From Acidobacteriaceae bacterium (GTDB lineage: Bacteria > Acidobacteriota > Vicinamibacteria > Vicinamibacterales > CAVVIG01): a DNA stretch of 23,144 nucleotides. Made by a program: the position numbers and the translations under genes. Under the pieces are notes generated by a model that worked only from the letters and a program-made list of their open reading frames with translations, ran no database searches and was not told the origin of the DNA. Positions 15,249-23,144 of this stretch are shown piece by piece (the first letter of the stretch is position 1; each line of letters begins with the position of its first letter). The stretch is taken from contig JAISPN010000196.1 in the NCBI GenBank assembly GCA_031274845.1, positions 1 through 23,144 on the forward strand. Direction: 5' to 3'.

Positions 15249-16817
15249 TTAGCGATCGTGTTTTTTCGTCAGCGCGAAGAGCGTGCGCTGCCGCTCGTGC
15301 GCGTCGGGGACGTCAGCGAGACGATCGATGGGCCACGGAAGGCGAAACGTCCAGTTGCCGGGACTGACCGTGGCCGGTTCGTTGATCCGATCGGTCCAGC
15401 CAAACAGATCTTGCACGGGAACGATGACGAGCGCGGATTGTGATGCGAGCAGCGCGTCGAGCAGGATGTCGCGAATGACCGGCACGAACGGTTGATCGAC
15501 AAGCGTGGCCCCGCCGACGTTTGTGAACGTGGGCAGATTCAAGACAGCCTCACGCTCGGCAACGGTGGCGCTTTGCCACCACACGGCTGTCGTTTCGGTG
15601 TCGTGCGTGCCGGCAATGGCGACGGAGAGGACGGGATACGTCGATGGATCGCGGAAGGGCTGCCCTTCCCTGTCCCACTCTCGCTCCCAGCGAAACACCT
15701 TGAAGCCGGGGATGCCGATCCGCGTCAGCGACTCGCGCACGAACTCGGGAACAACCCCCAGATCCTCGGCGATGATCTCCGACCCGGGCGCGCGGAAAAT
15801 CCCGAGCACCCGTTCTCCCAGCGCGCGCTGCTCTGGTTCGTGCGCCGGCGAGAACGACGGGTCGCCACCGGCGCGCGGACGCGAGTAGGTCCGGTAGAAC
15901 CCGACGAGGTGATCGACGCGATACCCGTCGTAAAGCGCGGCGCTGCGCGTCGCGCGATCGTGCAGCCAGCGAAAGTCGTTGGCGGCCAGCGCGTCCCAGT
16001 TGTAGGCCGGCATGCCCCAATCCTGTCCGGTCGCGCTGAAAGCATCCGGGGGGACGCCAACCGACGCATCGAGCCTGAAGTCGTGCTGGTGCGCCCAGAC
16101 GTCCGCGCTGTTGATGTCCACCATGAACGGCAGATCGCCAAACAGCAAGACATCTTGCGTGCGCGCGAACCCGCGCGCCGCTTCCCACTGGGTGTTCGCG
16201 AGCCACTGCACGTACTCGTAGAAGAGAATCTGCGGGGCGAGTTCTTGCCGTGTCCGCGCCATCGCCTCGGCGTCGCGTTGACGCAAGGCGTCAGGCCACT
16301 CCATCCACGAGCGATGCTGTTCGCGATCGTGAATCGCGCGGAACAGCGTGTAGTCTTCGAGCCACCACGCTTCGCGCGCGACAAACGCGCTGAGCGTCTG
16401 GGCGCGAGCGGTGCGAGGTGTCCATTCGCACTCGACGAACCGCGCGAAGGCACGCTCGAGCGCCAGCCGCTTGAGCGCGCGCACGCGAGGGTAATCGACG
16501 TGCCGCGCCGCGCGCGCCGCCTGCAACTCCGCGCGTTCGTCGGGCGAGAGCGACAGGTCTCCACCGAGGCCGACCCACTCAGGCACGTGCGCGAGGCAGA
16601 TGTAGATCGGATCGATGGCCATGGCGGTGATGGCCGAATAGGGCGACTGTTCCCCGTTCGCCATCTCGTTCAAGGGGAGCAGTTGCAGGACGCGTTGGCC
16701 GGCGCCAGCGAGCCACGTCACGAGTGGACGGATGTCGCCAATGTCACCGATGCCCCAACTGGTCGTCGAGGCGCAGGAGAACAACGGAATCAGCAGGCCC
16801 GATCGTCGCATCGTCAC
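15249..16817 (-). CDS. malQ: 4-alpha-glucanotransferase (GH77, amylomaltase)
   Basis: A 522-residue cytoplasmic enzyme that transfers alpha-1,4-glucan segments between maltodextrins, used in glycogen or maltose turnover; the length is normal for the short bacterial form. The catalytic residues are visible: nucleophile aspartate in YRVDHLVGFYR (D302), acid/base glutamate in IIAEDLG (E351) and transition-state aspartate in GTHDTETTAVWW (D406). The N-terminal SWGIGDIGD and QLLPLNEM segments are also typical. It starts at GTG 16817, twelve bases after the upstream aminotransferase stop; an ATG two codons later (16811) is an equally plausible start, and neither has a strong ribosome-binding site. 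It is the last gene of the five-gene minus-strand operon and ends before the shared hairpin. Confidence 0.94.
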   Translation of the reverse strand: MTMRRSGLLIPLFSCASTTSWGIGDIGDIRPLVTWLAGAGQRVLQLLPLNEMANGEQSPYSAITAMAIDPIYICLAHVPEWVGLGGDLSLSPDERAELQAARAARHVDYPRVRALKRLALERAFARFVECEWTPRTARAQTLSAFVAREAWWLEDYTLFRAIHDREQHRSWMEWPDALRQRDAEAMARTRQELAPQILFYEYVQWLANTQWEAARGFARTQDVLLFGDLPFMVDINSADVWAHQHDFRLDASVGVPPDAFSATGQDWGMPAYNWDALAANDFRWLHDRATRSAALYDGYRVDHLVGFYRTYSRPRAGGDPSFSPAHEPEQRALGERVLGIFRAPGSEIIAEDLGVVPEFVRESLTRIGIPGFKVFRWEREWDREGQPFRDPSTYPVLSVAIAGTHDTETTAVWWQSATVAEREAVLNLPTFTNVGGATLVDQPFVPVIRDILLDALLASQSALVIVPVQDLFGWTDRINEPATVSPGNWTFRLPWPIDRLADVPDAHERQRTLFALTKKHDR

Positions 16818-16829
16818 AATCGTCAGACT

Positions 16830-18005
16830 CTAATGTGGAAAGGGGACGACGCTGAGAATGCGGCGCACGCCTTCTTCAAAGTCGGCCTCAGGCGTCAGCA
16901 GGCTGAGGATGAGAAACGACTCGTGCGAGAAATCGAAGAAGTAACCAGGATGTGCCAGCACGCCATGCTCCGTCAGCAGGTGCAAGGCGAGATCTTCTTC
17001 AGATCTGAACGTCGGCACCTGCAGTACAGCGTACCAGCCGCCTTCCGCGCGGAGCAACGTCGTGGCTGGCGCCGCTCCTGCGAGCGCTTCGAGACGGTGA
17101 TAGTTCGCGACGATGCGCGCTTCGATCTGTCGGCGCACGGATACGCCGAGCGTCAGGATGTCGCGTGCCGCGGCTTGTACCGGCGTGGCGACCGAGAGAT
17201 AGGTATCGCAGGCGAATTCGAGCCGGGCTTGCGCGGCGCTGACGATCGGTTCAGGCCCTGACAACGCGATCCACCCGAGCTTCAACTGCGGCAATCCAAC
17301 CGATTTCGACAGTCCGCCGAGAGTAAAGCCGAGCGCGTGGCGTCCGAACAGATGCCCAGCGCGCTCCCCTGCTTCGGCGTCGATCACGTAGTCGGCGAAT
17401 ACTTCGTCCGCGATCATCGCGATGTTGTGAGCGGCGCACACCGCGTCCACCTCGTCCAGCTCTTCGCGCGAGACGATATTCCCGGTGGGGTTGTTGGGGC
17501 TGACGAGCAACAACGCTTTGGTTCGCGGCGTGATCGCGCGGCGGACCGACGCGCAATCAATCGACCAGCGGCCGTGGTATTCGAGGTCGTAGCCGACAGC
17601 CGTCACGCCGTCGAGCCGCGTCAGGTGATCGAAGAGCGGATAGCTCGGTCGCGGCACGAGGACGTCGTCGCCCGGATTGCACAGCAGCTTGAACAGCAGC
17701 GAATAGGCGTCGCTCGTGCTCGCCGTGAGCGCGATGCGGTCGGGAGAGACGTCGATGCGCTGGCGGAGAAATTCTTCAGCGACCGCCTGACGCGCGGCGC
17801 GGAGGCCGAGCGGTTCAGGCGCGTACGCAAGACCGCGTGGGTGCGCGAGCGGCGCGAGCAGTTGCGGATCGTAGGTGAATCCGGCGCGCGTGGGATTCGA
17901 GAGCGTGAGATCCAGATACGGACGCGAGGCGCGCTGCATGGCAGCGATCGCGGCCGAGAGGCGATTGGGCGCCAGTTCGGCCGGCATGCGTGCGGAGAAG
18001 GTCAC
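16830..18005 (-). CDS. Class I/II PLP-dependent aminotransferase
   Basis: A 391-residue fold-type I aminotransferase. Visible motifs: the substrate-loop YAPEPLGLRAAR, SPNNPTG (about 169-175), the PLP-binding aspartate in IADEVFADY (D200), the Schiff-base lysine in GGLSKSVGLPQLKLGW (K234), and the C-terminal substrate-binding region around HPGYFFDF. The acceptor and donor cannot be specified; it is only distantly similar to the other aminotransferase in this window (12048-13256). The start GTG shares four bases with the stop codon of the HEAT/cyclophilin gene (GTGA). An internal ATG at codon 7 is an alternative. Its place between a periplasmic scaffold gene and malQ gives no functional clue. 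Confidence 0.9.
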   Translation of the reverse strand: MTFSARMPAELAPNRLSAAIAAMQRASRPYLDLTLSNPTRAGFTYDPQLLAPLAHPRGLAYAPEPLGLRAARQAVAEEFLRQRIDVSPDRIALTASTSDAYSLLFKLLCNPGDDVLVPRPSYPLFDHLTRLDGVTAVGYDLEYHGRWSIDCASVRRAITPRTKALLLVSPNNPTGNIVSREELDEVDAVCAAHNIAMIADEVFADYVIDAEAGERAGHLFGRHALGFTLGGLSKSVGLPQLKLGWIALSGPEPIVSAAQARLEFACDTYLSVATPVQAAARDILTLGVSVRRQIEARIVANYHRLEALAGAAPATTLLRAEGGWYAVLQVPTFRSEEDLALHLLTEHGVLAHPGYFFDFSHESFLILSLLTPEADFEEGVRRILSVVPFPH

Positions 18006-19741
18006 GGGAGAATCTCGATGGACTCGATGATGTCGCCGTCGAGCAGTCGATCGACGATCTCGATGCCGTTCAGCACCTGAGCAAAGACAGTGTACTGGTG
18101 ATCGAACTGCGGGTTGTCGACGAGGTTCAGAAAAAAACTCGCGTCGAGGGTGTCAGGAGTTGCGATGCCGAGCGTGCCCCGGACGTGCGGCCAGCCGCTG
18201 ACTTCGCGGCGAGGATAGCGGTCGGCGTCCACGCCGCGATAACCGGCGCGCAGCGTCAGATTGGGGACGAGCGCGTCGACCGCGGTGCCGTCGTAGTAGT
18301 GCGTTTCTGCCAGCGCGATGAACCGCAGGACCGTGAGCGGCGCTTCTGAGGTGAAGAGCGCGATCTCGAAGCTGCCGACATCACGGATGGTTATTTTCGC
18401 GCGCGGTGATGCGTAGGTGCGGAGATCGGCCGCCGAGATTGGCGGAAGCGGCGGCGGTGTGGGTGCTTTGGGCGTGTCGCCGAGCGCCGTGCGGGCGGCG
18501 TTGCTGACGCGATCGTCGCGGTCCTCGGCGAGCGCTAATAGCGTGGTCCGATCGTGTGTCCGGATCGCGGCATTAGCCGCCGCCAGGCGCACCTGCCACG
18601 CGGTTTTCTGTGCGTACCTCGTGATGGCGTCGCTTGCATCGGCGGGACGTGCTGCCGCGAGCGCGACGAGCGCGTGTGTGGCGCGATGGAAGCCGCGCGG
18701 CTCGTCGAGGTCGCTGTCGTCGGCCACGCTCCGTTCGAGGATCTGCATCGCTTCGGGGATCTCACCGCAGGCGGCGAGTTGGTCGATCGCCGTGAGTGCC
18801 ACGAGCAGCTCCTCGTCGAACGTAGCCTCAACCGACACGCGGCACCCGCTCTGTCCGCCGTGGAGACCAAGCGACGTCAGCGCTTCGAGCCGCACCATCG
18901 GTGCGGGATCGGTGAGGGCGTATTCGATCTGTTCAGCATGGCCACCGTTTGCGGCAATCGCGCGAATTGCCAGCCGCCGCGTTTGCGCGTCGGGGTCGCT
19001 GTGCGCGATGTCGATGAGCGAAGGGTCCGGATCGTGCGCCTCCGCGAGCGCGTCGATTGCGAGCCGGCGCACGCGTGCATCGTGAGCCGCCTCTTGCGCA
19101 TCTGACGGCGTTTTCGCCAGGTCGTGCAGCGCCGCGATCATCGTCTCCGATGCGGGACGCACGTCGCTCAGTCGCCGCACCAGAATTTCAAGCGCGCGTG
19201 CCGTGCCAAGGCGATCGTTCAGGTCCGGGGTCGCCGCTTGCGACAGGATCGCTGTTTCCGCCCGCGCGACGTCGGCCGCGTCTCGGTACGGAAGACGCGC
19301 GATGGCTTCGCGCAGGCCAGCGCGAACGCTGCTGTCGGTCTCGACACCCAGCCGCGTGATTAAGGCCGCCTGCGTCGATTGCACGGTGAGCGTCGCGCCG
19401 CGCGCCGGCGTGGCGGGAAATCCAACCGCGGCTTGCGCGACGGCGTGCGCGGCTTCGAGACGGACTTCGGGGAGCGCGTGCGTCAGCGCGGGAAGCAGAT
19501 CCGTGATGAGGACGCTTTGTTCGAGTTGTCCGAGCGCGCGTAGCGCGAGGCGCGCCATGTCGCCGTTGGCACTACGCGCGTCGACGCGCAGCGTGCCCAG
19601 ATCGGTGACGCTTGTCACGCCACGCTCCATGGCCTGAACAATCGGCAGCCGCGAGGCTTGCGCCGAAGCGTCGGCAGCCCATGCGGTAAGTGCGACGGCG
19701 AGAACAACGATCCCAGGCGTCCGGCGCGAGATCGCGATCAT
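18002..19741 (-). CDS. HEAT-repeat protein with C-terminal cyclophilin-like domain
   Basis: A 579-residue protein. A signal peptide (about residues 1-28, ending ASAQ) is followed by alpha-helical HEAT-like repeats (about 40-430; for example RLALRALGQL, RLEAAHAVAQAA, RRLAIRAIAANGG), a proline-rich linker near 430, and a cyclophilin-like domain (about 446-579) with FEIALFTSEAPLTVLRFI, ASFFLNLVDNPQFDHQYTVFAQVLNGIEIVD. Cyclophilins normally carry FHRVVPNF and QGGD; here the aligned stretch is VDALVPNL and RAGY, so the catalytic arginine and the glutamine are gone. It is likely a periplasmic peptide-binding scaffold rather than an active isomerase. The start ATG overlaps the stop of the DPP III-like gene (ATGA), and its stop overlaps the aminotransferase start. 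Confidence 0.87.
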   Translation of the reverse strand: MIAISRRTPGIVVLAVALTAWAADASAQASRLPIVQAMERGVTSVTDLGTLRVDARSANGDMARLALRALGQLEQSVLITDLLPALTHALPEVRLEAAHAVAQAAVGFPATPARGATLTVQSTQAALITRLGVETDSSVRAGLREAIARLPYRDAADVARAETAILSQAATPDLNDRLGTARALEILVRRLSDVRPASETMIAALHDLAKTPSDAQEAAHDARVRRLAIDALAEAHDPDPSLIDIAHSDPDAQTRRLAIRAIAANGGHAEQIEYALTDPAPMVRLEALTSLGLHGGQSGCRVSVEATFDEELLVALTAIDQLAACGEIPEAMQILERSVADDSDLDEPRGFHRATHALVALAAARPADASDAITRYAQKTAWQVRLAAANAAIRTHDRTTLLALAEDRDDRVSNAARTALGDTPKAPTPPPLPPISAADLRTYASPRAKITIRDVGSFEIALFTSEAPLTVLRFIALAETHYYDGTAVDALVPNLTLRAGYRGVDADRYPRREVSGWPHVRGTLGIATPDTLDASFFLNLVDNPQFDHQYTVFAQVLNGIEIVDRLLDGDIIESIEILP

Positions 19742-21804
19742 CGGCTGGCGCGTGTCGCGGCGGAGAATTCGAGCATCTGCTTTGTCAGGTCGGCGGGATA
19801 ACTGATCCGCACATCGGTGATCGTGCCGCTGGCGTCAGTGACGGCGTCGAGCTTCGGCATCACGAACCCGGTGTACGAAGGCAGTTGCAGATGGTCGACG
19901 CGCGCGACGATTTCGTCGCGGAGCTTGGTGTCGAAGTGGATGCCGTAGGTGTCGAAGAGCTGCTTCGCGGCGTTGTAGTCCCCCTCCGACTTGATGCGCT
20001 GCACGTTGGCGAGCAGCGTGCCGATCCCATCGCGGAACGCCTTCGCGTCGGTGAGGACGTAGAACGTCTTGCCGTCACGCTGGCGGACGTCGATTGATTT
20101 TGTGTTGGCGATGAGCCAGCGAATGATCATCTGGCGATTACGCATATGGTCTTCTTCGATTTGCGTTCCGCTGCGGACGCGGCGCAGTTGCACGAGCGCG
20201 TTTCGAATCTGTGCTTCGTATTCCGTCTGGACGATCGCATCGTGATCGGCCGCCGGGACAACGCCAAGCTCGACGAGTTTGGGGTCGGCGATGAAGTACA
20301 GCGCGACGAGATCGGCGCGTCCTTCTTCGAGCGCCGAGTAGTACTCCTTCAGGAACACCTGAGGCTGGCCGTTCAACCGCGCGGCGAGTTGGCCTGACGC
20401 GTGGCCGATGACCTCGTGCATGTTGGTGTGGAGATCACGGGCCACCGCGCCCCACTTCGCGGCGCGTTCCGCTTCTTCCGGCGTCCACGCGAACTCGGTG
20501 CGGAACGCCGGCAGCGTCGCCCGGTCGCTGGCTTCGGTGACGTTCGACAGCGACACCGATTTGCTGCCGTACTGCTCGCGGATGCGCGAGTCGTTGGGAA
20601 GGTTGATCCCGATGGGTGTCACCGGTCCGGAGTCACCGGTTTCGACAACGACATCGATGGCGTTGGCGGTGATGCCCTGCACGTGCGGCTTGCGGTACTT
20701 GGGGTCCCACGGCATCCGATCTTCGAACCACTGCGCGTTTGCCGCGAGCGTCTGGATGTCGGCCGTCTTCTCGCGGTTGACGTAGAAGACGAGCCCTTCC
20801 CAGGCGCCCTTGATGCCGCGCGCATCTTGATAGACCTCGATGAAGCCGTTGATCGTATCGACTGGTGAGGCTTTGTCTTGCACCCAGGCGATGTCGTACG
20901 CCTCTCGATCGGCGGTGTCGCCCGTCTGGTAGAACTTGATGAGCGCGCGGAGCGCGTTGGCCATCGGCTCGGTCGCATAGGGAATCGCCGCCTGCAGGTG
21001 CGACACGATCGCCGCGATCGGCCGGTCGTAGCGGCCACCGACGCGATAGACCTCTTCACTCAGCGTGCCGTTATGTTTGACGAGGCGCGAGTTGAGCGGG
21101 TGATGCTCGGTGAACGTGTCGAGATCCTTCAGCGTCACGCCGTCGTACAGGTTGTTGGCGCTTGCCGTGAGGATGTCTTGTCCGGGCGGCGGCGTCTTGG
21201 CGGTCACCATCGGATCGACGTTTGGATCGAAGAACATCGGCTGCAGCCGCGCGAGCAACTGATCGAGCGATTCGTTTGGCGCCGCCGGGAACGTCGCGCC
21301 GTTCTGCTCGGCGGCGTGCGCCGCAGCGGCGAATGCGTCTGGCGTACACGCGAGCACGAACTTGCGCGCGGTCAGGTTGTTGTAGGGACCGGAATTAATC
21401 CAGAACAGCTTCGTGTAGCGCGTCACTTCCGTGAGCGTGGCCGGATCGATGTTGTTCGGATGGCTGATGATGGCTTCGAGCACATCGCGCATCGGCAGGC
21501 TGAGCGCGTGGCGCTGGTCGTAGAAGATGTCGCGTCCGGCGATGGCGGCTTGCGTCAGGTGCCAGATGAGGATCTTCTCGTTGAGCGGCAAGGCGCTGAA
21601 GCCGTCCGCGTAGAGCTGTACCACGGCGGCGTCGTCGACGCGTTCGAGCAGATATGGACGTTCCGCGTTCGCGCGCGAGGGTGTTGAGGTTGACGCGGAT
21701 TCAGGCGCTGGCGTGCTGCTGCCGCAGCCCATCTGCGCGGCGATCGCTCCCGCCACGACTAGAGCTGCACGGTTTCCAGATAACGCGCGATGTGCACCGG
21801 CCAT
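19738..21804 (-). CDS. Dipeptidyl-peptidase III-like (M49) zinc peptidase, probable lipoprotein
   Basis: A 688-residue member of peptidase family M49. The defining zinc motif HEVIGH (residues 463-468; consensus HExxGH) is followed by EEGRAD (493-498), which supplies the glutamate ligand. DPP III removes dipeptides from the amino end of short peptides and is usually cytosolic. Here the N terminus (MAGAHRALSG, then a hydrophobic stretch and AAQMGC with C26) looks like a lipoprotein signal followed by a Ser/Thr/Pro linker, suggesting an exported, lipid-anchored form; the -3 glutamine makes the lipobox imperfect. I chose ATG 21804 for its ribosome-binding site and signal; the frame is open to 21909. 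The start lies 46 bases inside the upstream nuclease gene. Confidence 0.88.
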   Translation of the reverse strand: MAGAHRALSGNRAALVVAGAIAAQMGCGSSTPAPESASTSTPSRANAERPYLLERVDDAAVVQLYADGFSALPLNEKILIWHLTQAAIAGRDIFYDQRHALSLPMRDVLEAIISHPNNIDPATLTEVTRYTKLFWINSGPYNNLTARKFVLACTPDAFAAAAHAAEQNGATFPAAPNESLDQLLARLQPMFFDPNVDPMVTAKTPPPGQDILTASANNLYDGVTLKDLDTFTEHHPLNSRLVKHNGTLSEEVYRVGGRYDRPIAAIVSHLQAAIPYATEPMANALRALIKFYQTGDTADREAYDIAWVQDKASPVDTINGFIEVYQDARGIKGAWEGLVFYVNREKTADIQTLAANAQWFEDRMPWDPKYRKPHVQGITANAIDVVVETGDSGPVTPIGINLPNDSRIREQYGSKSVSLSNVTEASDRATLPAFRTEFAWTPEEAERAAKWGAVARDLHTNMHEVIGHASGQLAARLNGQPQVFLKEYYSALEEGRADLVALYFIADPKLVELGVVPAADHDAIVQTEYEAQIRNALVQLRRVRSGTQIEEDHMRNRQMIIRWLIANTKSIDVRQRDGKTFYVLTDAKAFRDGIGTLLANVQRIKSEGDYNAAKQLFDTYGIHFDTKLRDEIVARVDHLQLPSYTGFVMPKLDAVTDASGTITDVRISYPADLTKQMLEFSAATRASR

Positions 21805-23135
21805 TGTTGTTTTTCCTTTTCTATGCGTTGCTTGAGTGCGTTGAGCGATCCGGGCTCGCCGTGCACAAGGTAGGTCATGGACGGCGGCGCTGAAAAGCCA
21901 GACAGCCACCGCATGATTTCCCCGGCGTCAGCGTGAGCAGACATCGAATCGAGCGATTCGATGGTGGCTTTGACCGGGATATCTTGCCCCTTGATCCGGA
22001 CGGTTTTCTCGCCGTCCACCAATTTTCGCCCGCGTGTCCCCGCCGCCTGGAAGCCGACGAACAGCACCGTGTTCTTCTCGCTGGGCAGCGCTTCGGCAAG
22101 ATGGTGCAGGACACGCCCGCCGGTCGCCATTCCGCTGGCGGCGATGACGATTGCTTGCCGCCGCGATGCCGTCAACTCTTGGGACTGCTGCACTGACGCG
22201 ACAGTCGTCAGGCGCGTCGTGCAGAAGGTGCAGACGCCGCGCGCGCCAGGCATCAGGTCGAGATCGAGTTCGTCAGCGTGGTCCGTGTAGAACTGCAGCG
22301 CCTTGGCGGCCATTGGACTATCGACAAAGACCGGCAGCACCGGAATGCGTTTCTCGTCTTCGAGGCGCTTCAGCCAATAGAGCAGTTCTTCGACGCGGCC
22401 GATCGCGAAGGCCGGAATAATCAGCTTGCCGCCTCTGGCTATTGCTTGCGTGATGATTTCCTCAAGACGCTGTCCTTGATCGTCGGGCTCGTGCAGCCTG
22501 TCGCCGTATGTGGATTCCAGGAGCAGGACGTCGGCGTGATCGACCGGCAGCGGATCGGGCAGCACCGGCCGTCCGTAGCGGCCGAGATCGCCGCCGAAGA
22601 GCAGTGTCTTGCCGCCGAGTTTCACCCGCGCGTAGGCCGAGCCGAGCAGATGGCCGGCGTTGATGAATTCAACGGTTGCTTCTGGCACAACGGGCACGGG
22701 CCGGTTGTAGCCGACGGGCTGCAAGAGCATCAGCGTGTGCTCCGCGTCGTCGACGGTGTAGAGCGGCAAGGCCGGGTTGTGCTTGGTGTAGCTGTGGCGG
22801 TTGGCGTTGCGCGCGTCCTCTTCCTGGATGTGCGCGGAATCAGGAAGGACGAGCGTGCAGAGATCGCGCGTGCCGGGCGTGCAAAAGATCCGCCCCCTGA
22901 ACCCCTGCGACACAAGCCGCGGCAGGTAGCCGCTGTGGTCGAGGTGCGCGTGGGTGAGGATCACGGCGTCGATGGAGGAGGCGGGAACCGGTAAAGGGTC
23001 CCAGTTTTTGAGGCGTAATTCCTTCAGGCCCTGAAAGAGGCCACAGTCCACCAGAATGCGGTGTGAGCCGGTATCGAGGAGGTGTTTCGAGCCGGTGACG
23101 GTCTCTGCGGCGCCGAGAAAGGTCAAGGATGGCAT
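21759..23135 (-). CDS. Beta-CASP metallo-beta-lactamase fold RNA nuclease (RMM/CPSF73-like)
   Basis: A 458-residue cytoplasmic zinc-dependent hydrolase of the MBL-fold, beta-CASP group that cuts RNA. Metal motifs: THAHLDHSGY (H62, H64, D66, H67), GHLLGSA (H162), GGDLGR (D183), then the beta-CASP cap with LLESTYGDR (207-213), PAFAIGRVEELLYWL, AASGMATGGRVLHHL, MSAHAD (H401) and LVHGEP (H425). The overall order and length (about 450) match bacterial CPSF73-like proteins. It is distinct from RNase J in lacking the long C-terminal domain. The ATG at 23135 is close to the window edge, so the promoter and any earlier operon members are not visible. It is the first visible gene of the five-gene operon; its last 46 bases overlap the DPP III-like gene. 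Confidence 0.92.
   Translation of the reverse strand: MPSLTFLGAAETVTGSKHLLDTGSHRILVDCGLFQGLKELRLKNWDPLPVPASSIDAVILTHAHLDHSGYLPRLVSQGFRGRIFCTPGTRDLCTLVLPDSAHIQEEDARNANRHSYTKHNPALPLYTVDDAEHTLMLLQPVGYNRPVPVVPEATVEFINAGHLLGSAYARVKLGGKTLLFGGDLGRYGRPVLPDPLPVDHADVLLLESTYGDRLHEPDDQGQRLEEIITQAIARGGKLIIPAFAIGRVEELLYWLKRLEDEKRIPVLPVFVDSPMAAKALQFYTDHADELDLDLMPGARGVCTFCTTRLTTVASVQQSQELTASRRQAIVIAASGMATGGRVLHHLAEALPSEKNTVLFVGFQAAGTRGRKLVDGEKTVRIKGQDIPVKATIESLDSMSAHADAGEIMRWLSGFSAPPSMTYLVHGEPGSLNALKQRIEKEKQQWPVHIARYLETVQL
21811..21820 (-). promoter_or_regulatory. Ribosome-binding site fixing the DPP III-like start
   Basis: On the minus strand AAAAGGAAAA, with AAGGA ending nine bases before the ATG at 21804. 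It lies inside the coding sequence of the upstream nuclease gene and supports the shorter DPP III-like protein over the 35-residue longer reading. Confidence 0.55.
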
Positions 23136-23144
23136 AGCGCCACT

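Noticed and set aside
15492..17261. Long open frame (589 codons) on the + strand opposite malQ and the aminotransferase
   Set aside because: It spans the junction of two well-supported opposite-strand genes, has Arg-rich composition and no recognisable motif or ribosome-binding site.
1..23144. CRISPR arrays, tRNA/rRNA genes, insertion sequences, attachment sites
   Set aside because: No regularly spaced repeats, no cloverleaf-like intergenic sequence, no transposase or integrase motifs and no terminal inverted repeats with target duplications were seen. Almost all the sequence is accounted for by coding regions; the only gap above about 150 bp is 13257-13489.

Overview
This is a GC-rich bacterial chromosome segment, densely packed with ordinary chromosomal genes. 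I see no phage, transposase, CRISPR, tRNA or rRNA. The mix of a secreted VWA protein of the type common in Acidobacteria, an OmpA-type lipoprotein, a HEAT-repeat/cyclophilin fusion, a periplasmic M1 peptidase and two-domain DsbD suggests a Gram-negative member of the Acidobacteriota (possibly the Vicinamibacteria). That assignment rests on family composition, not on a marker gene.

Layout. (1) At the left edge a truncated GAF-GAF-PP2C phosphatase runs on the + strand. (2) It converges, with an 11-bp overlap, on a seven-gene minus-strand run read from about 13.26 kb down to 1.35 kb: alanine-type aminotransferase, AI-2E family permease, M1 metallopeptidase, NuoG-like iron-sulfur protein, DsbD, a membrane GAF protein and a polytopic GT-C-like membrane protein. 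Several junctions are tight (4-nt overlap, 6-nt gap, 1-nt overlap); the last two are looser and may carry their own control. (3) A divergent intergenic region (13257-13489) holds nested AT-rich dyad symmetries and separates this run from a + strand pair, VWA protein and OmpA-like lipoprotein. (4) A strong hairpin (15199-15229) lies between the OmpA gene and (5) a second minus-strand operon read from the right edge: beta-CASP metallo-beta-lactamase nuclease, dipeptidyl-peptidase III-like lipoprotein, HEAT/cyclophilin protein, class I/II aminotransferase and 4-alpha-glucanotransferase (MalQ). Its genes overlap by 46, 4 and 4 nt, with a last gap of 12 nt.

How the genes fit together. Much of the content concerns the cell envelope and extracytoplasmic proteins: two probable exported peptidases, a thiol-disulfide relay, an exported prolyl-isomerase-like scaffold, and the VWA/OmpA pair. 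The rest is amino-acid and glucan metabolism. The most unusual points are the NuoG-like subunit with a full set of cluster ligands but no other Nuo subunit, translationally joined to DsbD; the cyclophilin domain that has lost its catalytic arginine; the DPP III homologue made as a lipoprotein; and the dyad-rich element at 13.3 kb. I do not see a clearly new defence or mobile system here.
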